Source: an uncultured Duodenibacillus sp.
GTDB lineage: Bacteria; Pseudomonadota; Gammaproteobacteria; Burkholderiales; Burkholderiaceae_F
Assembly: GCA_944390145.1 (NCBI GenBank)
Contig: CALXOY010000028.1
Coordinates: 1 to 42,773 of the forward strand
DNA length: 42,773 bases
Direction: 5' to 3'
Part shown: piece by piece, positions 1 to 7,677 of the stretch
Layout of the letters: each line of letters starts with the position of its first letter
Numbering within the stretch: the first letter of the stretch is position 1
Made by a program: the position numbers and the translations under genes
Notes under the pieces: generated by a model
Seen by the model: only the letters and a program-made list of their open reading frames with translations
The model's database searches: none
Told to the model about the DNA's origin: nothing

Positions 1-68
1 GCTACAACTGCAATTCGGCCGTTACCCAACTGCAATTTCACTTTTGCCTGATTCTCAAGAATCAACGC

Positions 69-154
69 TGGTGGAGGGGGATGGATTCGAACCATCGTAG
101 GCGTAAGCCAACAGATTTACAGTCTGCCCCCTTTAGCCACTCGGGCACCCCTCC
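69..154 (-). tRNA. tRNA-Tyr (anticodon GTA)
   Basis: The minus strand folds as a class II tRNA with an encoded CCA end. The 5' acceptor strand GGAGGGG pairs with CCCCTCC next to the discriminator A and CCA. The T-arm is GATGG-TTCGAAT-CCATC, and the anticodon loop reads CTGTAAA with anticodon GTA, flanked by stem bases CAGA/TCTG. The long variable arm is typical of bacterial tRNA-Tyr. The first 68 bases of the window, downstream of this gene, show nothing I can identify. Confidence 0.97.
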
Positions 155-168
155 GTAGCGAATGGCAG

Positions 169-197
169 ATTATGCGGGTCGAAAAGAACTTTGTCAA
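169..197 (-). promoter_or_regulatory. Sigma-70 promoter of tRNA-Tyr
   Basis: On the minus strand TTGACA (197-192) is followed after 17 bp by CATAAT (174-169). This is a full -35 match and a five-of-six -10 match at ideal spacing. The predicted start point is about 7 bp upstream of the mature 5' end of tRNA-Tyr, as expected for a strong stable-RNA promoter. No gene is seen in the rest of 198-349. Confidence 0.85.
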
Positions 198-349
198 GTT
201 TTTTCGCCTAATTGATGCGAAATTTCTTCCGCTGTGGCGAAGAACCGTTTATTTGCGGGCCGCACCCGCCCAGTTTCTTCATTTCCTCGCCGTCGGTCTG
301 CCGGCCGCATCAGCGAAGAAAGGGCATTTTACACAAACTTCGTCCGGTT

Positions 350-751
350 TCAAGCCATTCCCAAAAACATTTGCAAAATGACGCCTGCAGCCAGCAAACC
401 CCACCCGGCGCGGCCGACCGTGTCTAGCCACGGATAGTTGTCCTCGACCCAGGTGAGCTCAGCCTCCGCCCACTTCTCATTGCCCACGCTGCTGCGCGAC
501 ACCATCAAGGGGCTTAGAAGATAAAGTCTGGACAAAATCAGAAGAATGCCGAGGTTGCCCAAGGCGCTTGCCAGGGCATTGTCGACCATGTCAGACGCGC
601 CTGCGGCAAAGGAACCCGCCGTCGCCACATAGAAAAAGATGCGCAGCATCCCGATCTGGCGCTGGCATTGAAGACGGTTTTTGCGAAGTTCCTGCGGCAG
701 TTGTTTCATTTCTTGCGTTTGATCGTGTTCCGGCAAATTGCAGGTGTGCAT
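350..751 (-). CDS. Small putative membrane protein, unknown function
   Basis: The frame encodes 133 residues. A charged, Gln-rich start (about residues 10-33) is followed by hydrophobic segments near 36-52, 59-80 and 112-131, so it is probably an inner-membrane protein with two or three spans. The segment between the last two spans is acidic and Trp-containing (KWAEAELTWVEDNYPWLD). I do not recognise a family. The start is uncertain: ATG at 751 has only a weak GAG about 8 nt upstream, and a second ATG at 709 would remove 14 residues that look unlike a membrane protein start. It is transcribed divergently from the secreted-protein gene at 916. Confidence 0.55.
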   Translation of the reverse strand: MHTCNLPEHDQTQEMKQLPQELRKNRLQCQRQIGMLRIFFYVATAGSFAAGASDMVDNALASALGNLGILLILSRLYLLSPLMVSRSSVGNEKWAEAELTWVEDNYPWLDTVGRAGWGLLAAGVILQMFLGMA

Positions 752-915
752 TGTATCGGCTCACTGCCCGTCTGAGTGTCTCGCGTGAACCACGTTAAAG
801 ACCTGTCACAAAGCATTGCTGGAGAAGTTGACAAAACAGCGTTTGCGCTACATTTGACTTGAAAAGAGGCGGGGGCCGAACCCCGTCCCCACCCTATCCA
901 TCATAAGGAACCCGT

Positions 916-1398
916 ATGTCGCTTCGAACATTTGCACTTGCCGCCGCAGCCGCTCTTGCAGTGTCTGCCGCCCTGGCTCCCGCAGTCGAGGCGCGTCCGC
1001 CGGGACCCCCTCCGGGAGGCGGCCCCGGATGGCACCGTCCCGGCCCTCCGCCGCATTTCCGTCCGGCCTTTCGTCATCATCGCTTTCACAACCGCTGGTT
1101 CTGGGCTCCAGTCATCACCGGCGCTACTTTATGGGGTTTGAGCGAGGCTTTTGATGCACCATACCGGTACGACTATGACCCATACGTTCCCTACCGCTAC
1201 CGCGTGCCGCCTTCCTACGCAAGCTATTCGGCAGCGGTAAGCGCCGAGCAAAGCGCCCTGCGCGCTGAAGCCGCGGCCAATGCTGCCCAGGTGGCCGCAA
1301 GCGCTCCCAAGACCGTGTACTGGTGCGAAGCCGAAAAGGGCTTCTACCCGCAGGTTCGCGCCTGCCCGACCGGTTGGACTCCGGTTGTCGCTCCTTAA
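916..1398 (+). CDS. Secreted Pro/His-rich protein with C-terminal Cys motif
   Basis: This 160-residue protein begins with a clear Sec signal peptide (MSLRTFALAAAAALAVSAAL, likely cleaved after VEA near residue 26). The mature start is rich in Pro, Gly, His and Arg (about residues 27-60), followed by a single hydrophobic, Trp-rich stretch (WFWAPVITGATLWG). The C-terminus reads YWCEAEKGFYPQVRACPTGW, with two cysteines. That ending recurs in small exported proteobacterial proteins, often annotated only as hypothetical. Ribosome binding is supported by AAGGAA about 7 nt before the ATG. The gene meets the downstream hydrolase tail to tail, the two stop codons sharing TTAA. The function is unknown. 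Confidence 0.75.
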   Translation: MSLRTFALAAAAALAVSAALAPAVEARPPGPPPGGGPGWHRPGPPPHFRPAFRHHRFHNRWFWAPVITGATLWGLSEAFDAPYRYDYDPYVPYRYRVPPSYASYSAAVSAEQSALRAEAAANAAQVAASAPKTVYWCEAEKGFYPQVRACPTGWTPVVAP

Positions 1399-2348
1399 CC
1401 GCCGGCCGCGGAAGACTCGTTGGCGGGTCTTCCGCCAAAGCGCTTGAAAATCCACCTTTCAATCGCCCCTGCAACATCGCGGGGGCATTCCGTCATCGGC
1501 CAGTGTGCACACTGCACCACAACCATCTCGCCGTCTTTGAGTGCATCGACCCAGCGCTTCATGGCGTGCGGGTCGGTAAAGGTTCCCGCCGAGGCGCCGA
1601 TCACCAGCACGGGCTCCGAGATTTCCCGGGGGTCCGGCGTTTTTCTGCCCACTTCGATTAAATCGTGCAGGTAGACGGCGCTGTGAATGTACTGCAGATC
1701 GGCTCTTGCCGAGGAATACTGCCGGATGAACTCCTCAAGCTCCTTTCCGCCGGCAGCGATCTTGCGGCGGGCCTGCTCGTCCATCGCCCGCAAGTCCTGG
1801 GGCTTCAAGCGCCGCCGCAGCCCCAGGGCATTGGCGCACCTGAAAATGCTCTCCATGGCGCGCAGATACGGCAGCCGCGAGCGCATCTTGAGCGCCTTTT
1901 CTGTGAGCGCCTCGCTGATTAGCGGATCAAGCAGGACGGCGCCGCACAGGCGGTCGGCGTGTCGGCAGCAGAAATTAAGCGTCACCTGGGCTCCCAGACT
2001 GTGCCCGACCACAATGGCCTTTTCCACACCCTGCGCGTCGAGAATGGCCGCCGCATCGTCGCTCCAGTCTTCAAGTCCGGCCTGCCGGCTGCAAACGCTT
2101 GCGGCATGCCCGCGCAGGTCGCAGCGCAGAATGTCAAAGGACTCGCGAAGCGCCGTGCCTTCGATGAACTCCTCCCAGCGCGAACCGTTGCTCGCCACGC
2201 CATGCAAAAAGAGCACCGTTCCACACCGCCTGCCGCGGCAGGCCAGCGCCGAGTAGTGCAGACTCGCCCCGGGCCGCTCAAGGCGCAGGGCGCGCTCCCC
2301 TTCAAGCAGCCGGTAGGCCAGCTTCTCCTTTTCGTAAACAGTGCTCAT
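1395..2348 (-). CDS. Alpha/beta-hydrolase fold protein
   Basis: This 317-residue protein has the full set of fold landmarks: the oxyanion HG dipeptide at residues 49-50 (FLHG), the DLRGHA turn at 77-82, the nucleophile elbow GHSLG with Ser117, a candidate acid Asp259 (TFTDP) and a candidate catalytic His282 (CAHWPMT). A helical, Arg-rich cap lies between about 145 and 225. It is probably cytoplasmic, as no signal peptide is visible. The substrate cannot be told from the sequence; relatives are esterases, haloperoxidase-like enzymes and ring-cleavage hydrolases. Its ATG overlaps the stop of the upstream regulator gene by four bases (ATGA), so the two are probably translationally coupled. Confidence 0.85.
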   Translation of the reverse strand: MSTVYEKEKLAYRLLEGERALRLERPGASLHYSALACRGRRCGTVLFLHGVASNGSRWEEFIEGTALRESFDILRCDLRGHAASVCSRQAGLEDWSDDAAAILDAQGVEKAIVVGHSLGAQVTLNFCCRHADRLCGAVLLDPLISEALTEKALKMRSRLPYLRAMESIFRCANALGLRRRLKPQDLRAMDEQARRKIAAGGKELEEFIRQYSSARADLQYIHSAVYLHDLIEVGRKTPDPREISEPVLVIGASAGTFTDPHAMKRWVDALKDGEMVVVQCAHWPMTECPRDVAGAIERWIFKRFGGRPANESSAAGG

Positions 2349-3676
2349 CTTTCGTCTTTCTTTTCCTTTGCATCCGGTTTGCCGGACGGCGCCGCCAGAC
2401 GCTTCCTGCTTTTGGCATAAAGCCGGTAGAGGGTGCGCTCGGAGATGCCGAGCTTTTCAGCCAGTTCACTGCGCGGCCCGTGAAAATGCTCCACCGCCCA
2501 GATGAAATAGCGGTCAATCGCCTCATCCAAGGGCACGATCGCACCGGCACCCGGGCCGGACTGTGCCGCGCCGCGCTGCGGCAGGGGCAGGGCTGCGCTT
2601 GTGATTGCACCGGCATGAACGGCTTTTGCTGCGTTGATCAGCACCTCGCGCAGTTCGCGCATGTTCCCCGGCCAGTCGTACTGCATCAGACTGTCGACCG
2701 CCTCCTGGGTGATCGAGCGCGACTTCACCGGTGCAATGCCTTCGACAAAGAATTTAGCAAGCACGGGCACATCTTCGAGCCGCTCGCGCAGCGCCGGGAC
2801 ATGAATGATGCGATTTAAAAACGCCGCCCAGATTGGATGCCCCTCCCCCGGAGCCCTCGCGCTTGCGGCAATCCGCACCGACGCCGGCTGCTCGCGCGAT
2901 CCCTTGCAGGGAGCCATGCCCGTCTCAAGCACCGAAAGCAAGATATCAAGCGCCGCCGGACTTGCTGCATCGATTCCATCGATAAAGAGCGTGCCCGACT
3001 GCGCCCGCTCAAAGAGCCCCGGACCTTCTCGGCCGCCGCAGAGAATGCCGCGGGCCGCCTTGGACGTGAGCTGCAGGCCACAGGCCACCACAAAGGGCCC
3101 CGAGGCCCGGGCGCTGTTTTCATGCACCGTGCGTGCGTAAAGCTCCTTGCCGACGCCGGGCTCTCCTGTAATGAGATAGGGACCGTCGTCTGAGGCGGCC
3201 TCTTCAAGCGCCTGCATCAACCTGCGGTGCGCGGCGCTCACCCCGACCGTTCCCCGCCGGAAGGGCTCGAACTCATCGCTGCGGCTTCTGAGTGTCTCAA
3301 GCCAGTAGAGCACCCTGCCGTCGGCCGTTAGCACGGCTCGCGACGACACGGCCAGTTCAGTGACGCGGGCGCTGCCGAAGATCTTCTGCTGCACCGTGAA
3401 GGTCCGCACGCCGCCCGCTCTTCTCAAGGGGCACGCCAGTCCTGATTCAGGGCAGGCCCGCGCCCGGTGCAGCGCCTCCCAGCAGAGCTTTCCCTCAAAG
3501 GAAAACCGGCCGTAGGCTTGCACAAAAGCCTCATTGACGGCGGCCACCGTCATATCCTCGGGACGGATGAGCATTGCCGGCGCATCGAGAGCGTCGAGCA
3601 TGGAAGCAATTTCAGCGGCAACCGGCATGGCAGCAATCAAGAAAATCCACCACTGACTGCCAAATTTGGCAGTCAC
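2345..3676 (-). CDS. PAS / AAA+ / Fis-type HTH regulator, atypical enhancer-binding protein
   Basis: This 443-residue regulator has a PAS-like N-terminal sensor (about 20-130) with cysteines at 65, 75 and 82, an AAA+ core (about 145-355) and a Fis-type helix-turn-helix (about 385-428, SELAEKLGISERTLYRLY). Walker A is GEPGVGKE (171-178). The arginine-finger region (PALRERLEDVPVLA) and sensor II (YDWPGNMRELREV) are intact. The GAFTGA loop that contacts sigma-54 is absent where it should be (about 206-220), and Walker B is FIDGID, with Gly in place of Glu. It therefore resembles TyrR-like proteins that act on sigma-70 promoters; that is inference. The start is uncertain: GTG at 3676 has GAGGGAGG just upstream, but ATG at 3628 begins closer to the PAS domain. 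Confidence 0.85.
   Translation of the reverse strand: MTAKFGSQWWIFLIAAMPVAAEIASMLDALDAPAMLIRPEDMTVAAVNEAFVQAYGRFSFEGKLCWEALHRARACPESGLACPLRRAGGVRTFTVQQKIFGSARVTELAVSSRAVLTADGRVLYWLETLRSRSDEFEPFRRGTVGVSAAHRRLMQALEEAASDDGPYLITGEPGVGKELYARTVHENSARASGPFVVACGLQLTSKAARGILCGGREGPGLFERAQSGTLFIDGIDAASPAALDILLSVLETGMAPCKGSREQPASVRIAASARAPGEGHPIWAAFLNRIIHVPALRERLEDVPVLAKFFVEGIAPVKSRSITQEAVDSLMQYDWPGNMRELREVLINAAKAVHAGAITSAALPLPQRGAAQSGPGAGAIVPLDEAIDRYFIWAVEHFHGPRSELAEKLGISERTLYRLYAKSRKRLAAPSGKPDAKEKKDER
3654..3675. promoter_or_regulatory. Perfect 22-bp palindrome, candidate operator
   Basis: TGACTGCCAAA is followed directly by its exact reverse complement, giving an uninterrupted 22-bp palindrome. It abuts the GTG at 3676 and covers the first codons of the regulator if that start is used, or its 5' leader if ATG at 3628 is the true start. 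Fis-type HTH regulators bind such sites as dimers, so autoregulation is the simplest reading. It lies about 150 bp upstream of cydP on the other strand. Confidence 0.65.
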
Positions 3677-3828
3677 CCTCCCTCATTTTCCCGGATTTTT
3701 TGTGTTTTGCAAGCGTTTGTGTCTCTTTTTTTCCGATCGTCCCGATATGATCCACGCTTGTATGGTTGTCTGTTTGCGCCGTCTCGCCGGGGGAGATCTC
3801 CGCTGTCGGGCGCAGGAAGTTCTCAGTA

Positions 3829-4029
3829 ATGAAAAAAAACGCCTCTTCCAACAAATCGCGTCCGCGCCTGATTTTTGAAATCGGCGTGGTGCTTTGCTGC
3901 AAGCTCGCTTTTATTTTCGGGCTCTGGTACTTCTTTTTCGGACCGGACAAACGCATGGAGCAAACACCTGAGAATGTCGCCTCCGGCATTCTGATGCGCG
4001 CCGACCGGACCCCGGACGCAAACCTTTGA
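3829..4029 (+). CDS. cydP: Putative cytochrome bd small subunit CydP
   Basis: The 66-residue protein has a basic N-terminus (MKKNASSNKSRPR), one transmembrane helix (about 15-36, ending LWYFFFGPDKR) and a short polar tail with VASGIL. This matches small CydP-type proteins encoded just before cydA in Beta- and Gammaproteobacteria, thought to assist cytochrome bd assembly or activity. I chose ATG at 3829 because AGGAAG lies about 9 nt upstream; a longer frame from 3766 adds residues without a family match. cydA follows after 87 nt. A TATGAT element at 3746-3751 could be a -10 box, but no good -35 is visible. No FNR-type TTGAT-N4-ATCAA site is seen upstream. Confidence 0.75.
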   Translation: MKKNASSNKSRPRLIFEIGVVLCCKLAFIFGLWYFFFGPDKRMEQTPENVASGILMRADRTPDANL

Positions 4030-4116
4030 CGATTCCTGCAACAAATACCCTTCTCTTGAACCCGCGCCGCAGAGGGCGCTGCGCTGCTGCAGTGCGGGAT
4101 ACTCGGAGCCGTTTGT

Positions 4117-5670
4117 ATGTTTTCTTCTGAACTTGTTGATCTGTCCCGTCTGCAATTTGCCATGACGGCCATGTATCACTTCCTGTTCGTGCCCCTGACG
4201 CTGGGTCTGTCGTTCATGCTGGTGGTCATGGAAGCCTGCTATGTAGTGACGGGACGCGAGGTGTACAAGGACATGACCCGCTTCTGGGGCAAGCTCTTTG
4301 GCATCAACTTCGCCCTGGGCGTGGCCACGGGCATCACCATGGAGTTTCAGTTCGGCACGAACTGGGCCTACTACTCGCACTACGTGGGCGACATTTTCGG
4401 CGCCCCGCTTGCCATTGAAGGCCTGATGGCGTTCTTCCTTGAATCGACCTTCATCGGGCTCTTCTTCTTCGGCTGGAAGCGCCTGTCCAAGGGCGGCCAC
4501 CTCACCGTGACCATCCTCATGGCCCTGGGCTCGAACCTCTCGGCGCTCTGGATTCTGATCGCCAACGCCTGGATGATGTATCCGGTCGGCGCCGAATTCA
4601 ACTTTGAAACGATGCGCATGGAAATGACCAACTTCTGGGAGGTTGCCACCAGCCCCTGGGCGCAGGCCAAGTTCATGCACACGATCAACGCAGGCTACAT
4701 GACGGGCGCCATGTTCGTGGTGGCCATTTCGGCCTGGTACCTCATCAAAGGCCGCGACATCGGCTTTGCCAAGCGCAGCCTGCGCCTTGGCGCCGTTTTC
4801 GGCCTGGTGGCGACCATTCTCACCCTGCATATGGGCGACGAATCGGCCTACCGCGTCACGCAGGACCAGCCCGCCAAGGTTGCCTCCATGGAAGCCATGT
4901 GGGAGACGCACGAAGCCCCGGCTCCGCTCTCGCTTTTTGCCATTCCGGATGAAGAGGCGCGCAAAAACGCTGTGAGCATCGACCTGCCCTGGCTCTTCGG
5001 CCTGATGGGCACCCGCTCGCTTTCCGAGGAAATCAAGGGCATCAACCCCCTGGTTGAAGAAAACGAAGCCCGCATCATCAACGGCCAGCGCGCGGTGGCG
5101 CTTCTGGAAGCCCTGCGCAAGGACAAGGACAACCGCACGCTCATCCAACAGTTCAATGAAGTCAAGGGCGACCTCGGCTACGGTCTACTTTTGAAGAAGT
5201 ATGTGACCGACGTGACTCAGGCCACGCCCGAGCAGATCCGCGAAGCGGCTCTCTCGACGGTTCCGCCCGTCACGCCGATGTACTGGATGTTCCGCCTGAT
5301 GGTGGGCTGCGGCCTTGCCGCCATCCTCGTCTTCGGTCTTGCCGCCTACTACAGCATCAAGGGCACGATCGCCCAGAAGACCAAGACGCTGTGGCTGTGC
5401 CTGATCAGCCTGCCGCTTCCGTGGCTTGCCTGCGAGGCCGGCTGGTTTGTAGCCGAATACGGCCGCCAGCCCTGGACGATTTACGAAATCCTGCCGGTTG
5501 ACCTTTCCGTCTCCAGTCTTTCGACGGGCGACCTGATCGGCTCGATCGCCGGCTTTGCCGTCCTTTACTCGGCCCTGCTTGTGGTCGAATACTGGCTCAT
5601 GGTCCGCTACGCCAGACTCGGACCGAGTTCGCTGGGCACCGGACGCTACTTCTTTGAGCGCAAGGCCTGA
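4117..5670 (+). CDS. cydA: Cytochrome bd ubiquinol oxidase subunit I
   Basis: This 517-residue membrane protein carries the three haems of cytochrome bd, which oxidises quinol and reduces oxygen to water at the inner membrane. Visible landmarks are the haem b595 ligand His21 in [12 protein letters not shown], the conserved acidic segment [20 protein letters not shown], the haem b558 His in [13 protein letters not shown], the quinol-binding Q-loop (about 245-380), and the C-terminal [12 protein letters not shown]. The length is close to the long Q-loop class (about 520 residues). A CGGAG lies about 8 nt before the ATG. cydB starts 25 nt downstream, so the genes form one operon with the CydP, CydX and YbgE partners. 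Confidence 0.97.
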   Translation: MFSSELVDLSRLQFAMTAMYHFLFVPLTLGLSFMLVVMEACYVVTGREVYKDMTRFWGKLFGINFALGVATGITMEFQFGTNWAYYSHYVGDIFGAPLAIEGLMAFFLESTFIGLFFFGWKRLSKGGHLTVTILMALGSNLSALWILIANAWMMYPVGAEFNFETMRMEMTNFWEVATSPWAQAKFMHTINAGYMTGAMFVVAISAWYLIKGRDIGFAKRSLRLGAVFGLVATILTLHMGDESAYRVTQDQPAKVASMEAMWETHEAPAPLSLFAIPDEEARKNAVSIDLPWLFGLMGTRSLSEEIKGINPLVEENEARIINGQRAVALLEALRKDKDNRTLIQQFNEVKGDLGYGLLLKKYVTDVTQATPEQIREAALSTVPPVTPMYWMFRLMVGCGLAAILVFGLAAYYSIKGTIAQKTKTLWLCLISLPLPWLACEAGWFVAEYGRQPWTIYEILPVDLSVSSLSTGDLIGSIAGFAVLYSALLVVEYWLMVRYARLGPSSLGTGRYFFERKA

Positions 5671-5695
5671 TTGACGGACATAGGAGACCTTCAAA

Positions 5696-6835
5696 ATGAT
5701 CGATTATGAAATTCTTCGTCTGATCTGGTGGCTCTTCATCGGCGTTCTGCTGGTGGGCTTTGCCATCATGGACGGCCAGGACATGGGCGTGGGCGCTCTT
5801 CTGCCCTTCCTTGGCAAAAACGACACCGACCGCCGCTGCATGATTAACTCCGTCGCCCCGCACTGGGACGGCAACCAGGTGTGGCTGCTCACCGGCGGCG
5901 GCGCCATCTTCGCGGCCTGGCCGCTGCTCTACGGCGCGGCCTTCTCGGGCTTTTACTGGGCGATGCTCATTGTGCTTCTGGCGCTCATCCTACGCCCGGT
6001 GGGCTTTGACTTCCGCGGCAAGATGGCCGGCACGCGCTGGCGCAACACCTGGGACTGGGGCCTTTTCATCGGCTCTGCCGTCCCGCCGGTGATCTTTGGT
6101 GTTGCCTTCGGCAACCTCCTGCAGGGCGTTCCCTTTCACTTCGATGAATCGCTGCGTCCCTTCTACACGGGCAGCTTCTTCGGCCTGCTCAATCCGTTCG
6201 GCCTGCTCTGCGGCATCGTGTCGCTGCTGATGATCGTCTTCCACGGCGCCAACTACCTGGTGCTGCGCACCGACGGCGACCTGCAGCACCGCGCCATGGG
6301 CATCTCGACGATTGCGGGCATCACCACCGCCGTGCTCTTTGTGCTGGGCGGCGTCTGGACGTACTTCGGCATCGACGGCATGGTGGTGAGCGCCGGTCTT
6401 GACCCGGCTGGCCCCTCCAATCCGCTTTTGAAGACCGTGGACGTCTCCGCCGGCGCCTGGTTTGCCAACTTCGCGAGCTACCCGGTGCTCTGGCTCGTGC
6501 CGGTGCTGGCCGTGGCGGGCGCCCTGGGCGGCGTCTTCTTTGCCAAGCAGCTCAAGGGCGGCCTTGCGATCGTCTGCTCGAGCGTCATGCTGCTGGGCAT
6601 CGTGCTCACCCCGCTCATCTCGATGTTCCCATTCATCATGCCGAGCTCGAGCGATCCGCGCTCCAGCCTCACGATCTGGGACTGCACCAGCTCGCAGCTC
6701 ACGCTTGAAGTCATGTTCTTCGTGACGCTCCTGCTGCTGCCGCTCGTGTTGATCTACACGGGCTGGGCCTATCGCACGATGGCGGGCAAGCTCAACGCCG
6801 AGTACATCCGCAAGAACGACCACGACCTCTATTGA
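5696..6835 (+). CDS. cydB: Cytochrome bd ubiquinol oxidase subunit II
   Basis: At 379 residues it matches full-length CydB, the second core subunit of the bd oxidase. The N-terminus (YEILRLIWWLFIGVLLVGFA) and the following MDGQDMGVGALLPFLGK segment are family signatures, as are APHWDGNQVWLLTGGGAIFA and the C-terminal LLLLPLVLIYTGWAYRTM. About eight hydrophobic spans are visible. A strong AGGAG ribosome site stands 9 nt before the ATG. The gene follows cydA after 25 nt and is followed by cydX after 53 nt. Confidence 0.97.
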   Translation: MIDYEILRLIWWLFIGVLLVGFAIMDGQDMGVGALLPFLGKNDTDRRCMINSVAPHWDGNQVWLLTGGGAIFAAWPLLYGAAFSGFYWAMLIVLLALILRPVGFDFRGKMAGTRWRNTWDWGLFIGSAVPPVIFGVAFGNLLQGVPFHFDESLRPFYTGSFFGLLNPFGLLCGIVSLLMIVFHGANYLVLRTDGDLQHRAMGISTIAGITTAVLFVLGGVWTYFGIDGMVVSAGLDPAGPSNPLLKTVDVSAGAWFANFASYPVLWLVPVLAVAGALGGVFFAKQLKGGLAIVCSSVMLLGIVLTPLISMFPFIMPSSSDPRSSLTIWDCTSSQLTLEVMFFVTLLLLPLVLIYTGWAYRTMAGKLNAEYIRKNDHDLY

Positions 6836-6888
6836 TCGCAAACCGAAGGCCGCGCCGGAAACGGCGCCGGCCTCATGGAGTAAAGCAA

Positions 6889-6987
6889 ATGATCTACTTT
6901 TACTGGATTACCGGCCTCGGGGTCGCCATCCTTTTGTCGGTGGTGGTCTCCGCCACGCTGGACAACAGGGAATCGGCCGATGAGTAA
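6889..6987 (+). CDS. cydX: Cytochrome bd accessory subunit CydX
   Basis: This is a 32-residue single-span protein: MIYFYWITGLGVAILLSVVV followed by a short acidic tail ending in DE. Length, the aromatic start with YWITG, the position straight after cydB and the GGAG about 9 nt before the ATG all fit CydX, the small subunit that stabilises the haem b595/d site. Its last codons overlap the start of ybgE by 8 nt, pointing to coupled translation. It is short enough to be missed by automatic gene calling. Confidence 0.88.
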   Translation: MIYFYWITGLGVAILLSVVVSATLDNRESADE

Positions 6988-7267
6988 TGCCTCCGGCGGA
7001 CGCCTTCTCAGAGGGCTTGCGCGCGCCGCAAGCCTTCTGGCGGCTGCGGCAATCGCAGCCGTCGTCATCCTGTATCCGCGTCTGGTGGCCGAAGACACCG
7101 CAAGCGTTCCGCACGGATTTCTTGTGGTGCTTCTGATGGGAATGAGCGCGGCCTGGGTGCACGGCTTCGGATTTATTCCGGAAAACCGCATCCTGCGAGT
7201 GCTCTTTTCCCCCGTCGTCGCCTGGCCCGTGATGCTCATCGGTGCGTGGGGCGTCTTTTTGCGCTAG
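6980..7267 (+). CDS. ybgE: Cyd operon protein YbgE
   Basis: The 95-residue protein has three predicted spans (about 11-31, 43-58 and 76-93). The loop HGFGFIPENRILRVLFSPVVAW is a recognisable YbgE feature (aromatic HG-GF, then FSP). YbgE is regularly encoded after cydX, but its biochemical role is unsettled. The ATG overlaps the end of cydX, and the next gene begins 25 nt after the stop. Confidence 0.85.
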   Translation: MSNASGGRLLRGLARAASLLAAAAIAAVVILYPRLVAEDTASVPHGFLVVLLMGMSAAWVHGFGFIPENRILRVLFSPVVAWPVMLIGAWGVFLR

Positions 7268-7292
7268 AGATACAAGAGAGCTTTGAATCCTT

Positions 7293-7673
7293 ATGCCGCA
7301 ACCGACGTTGTATGAAAGGCTGGGCAGCCAGGAGGGTTTGGCCGCACTCATTGACAAGTACCTCGAAATCCTTCTCTCCAACCCTGCCTATGAAGAACTC
7401 CGCAGACAGTACGTCAACGGCATGGCGCACTACCGCGCCCGCATGCTGGAGTACTTGACGGGATGGTTTGGCGGCCCCGTGCTCTATGCGCAAAAGCATG
7501 GACTGCCGAAGCTGCGGGAAAATCATCAGCGCCTGCAGATCACCGCCCGACTGCGCGATCTGTGGTTTGGCTGCATGCAGCAGGCTCTTGCCGAAAGCGT
7601 GGGCGACGCAAGCCTCAGAAAAGAGCTTGAAGCCGCCTTCTGGCAGATGGCCGACGGCCTGCGCAACGCTTAA
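7293..7673 (+). CDS. Truncated hemoglobin, group 2-like
   Basis: The 126-residue protein has the truncated-globin layout: LYERLGSQEGLAALIDKYLE at the start, WFGGP in the CD/E region, the proximal haem ligand His78 in KLRENHQRLQI, and the group 2-type G8 tryptophan (RDLWFGCM, Trp91). Such cytosolic globins bind oxygen or NO and are linked to NO detoxification or oxygen handling. It sits 25 nt after ybgE and before the operon terminator, so it is very likely made together with cytochrome bd, a high-affinity and NO-tolerant oxidase. The functional link is inferred from this context. Confidence 0.88.
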   Translation: MPQPTLYERLGSQEGLAALIDKYLEILLSNPAYEELRRQYVNGMAHYRARMLEYLTGWFGGPVLYAQKHGLPKLRENHQRLQITARLRDLWFGCMQQALAESVGDASLRKELEAAFWQMADGLRNA

Positions 7674-7677
7674 AGAC

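Noticed and set aside
828-854. TTGACA and TACATT as promoter of the secreted-protein gene at 916
   Set aside because: The spacer is only 15 bp and the -10 match is four of six, so it is too weak to list.
3677-3828. FNR/ANR-type site expected upstream of a cytochrome bd operon
   Set aside because: No TTGAT-N4-ATCAA-like sequence was found in the gap before cydP.
3823-5148. 441-residue minus-strand frame across cydP and cydA
   Set aside because: It is antisense to cydA and cydP, both supported by family motifs, and its composition is shadow-like.
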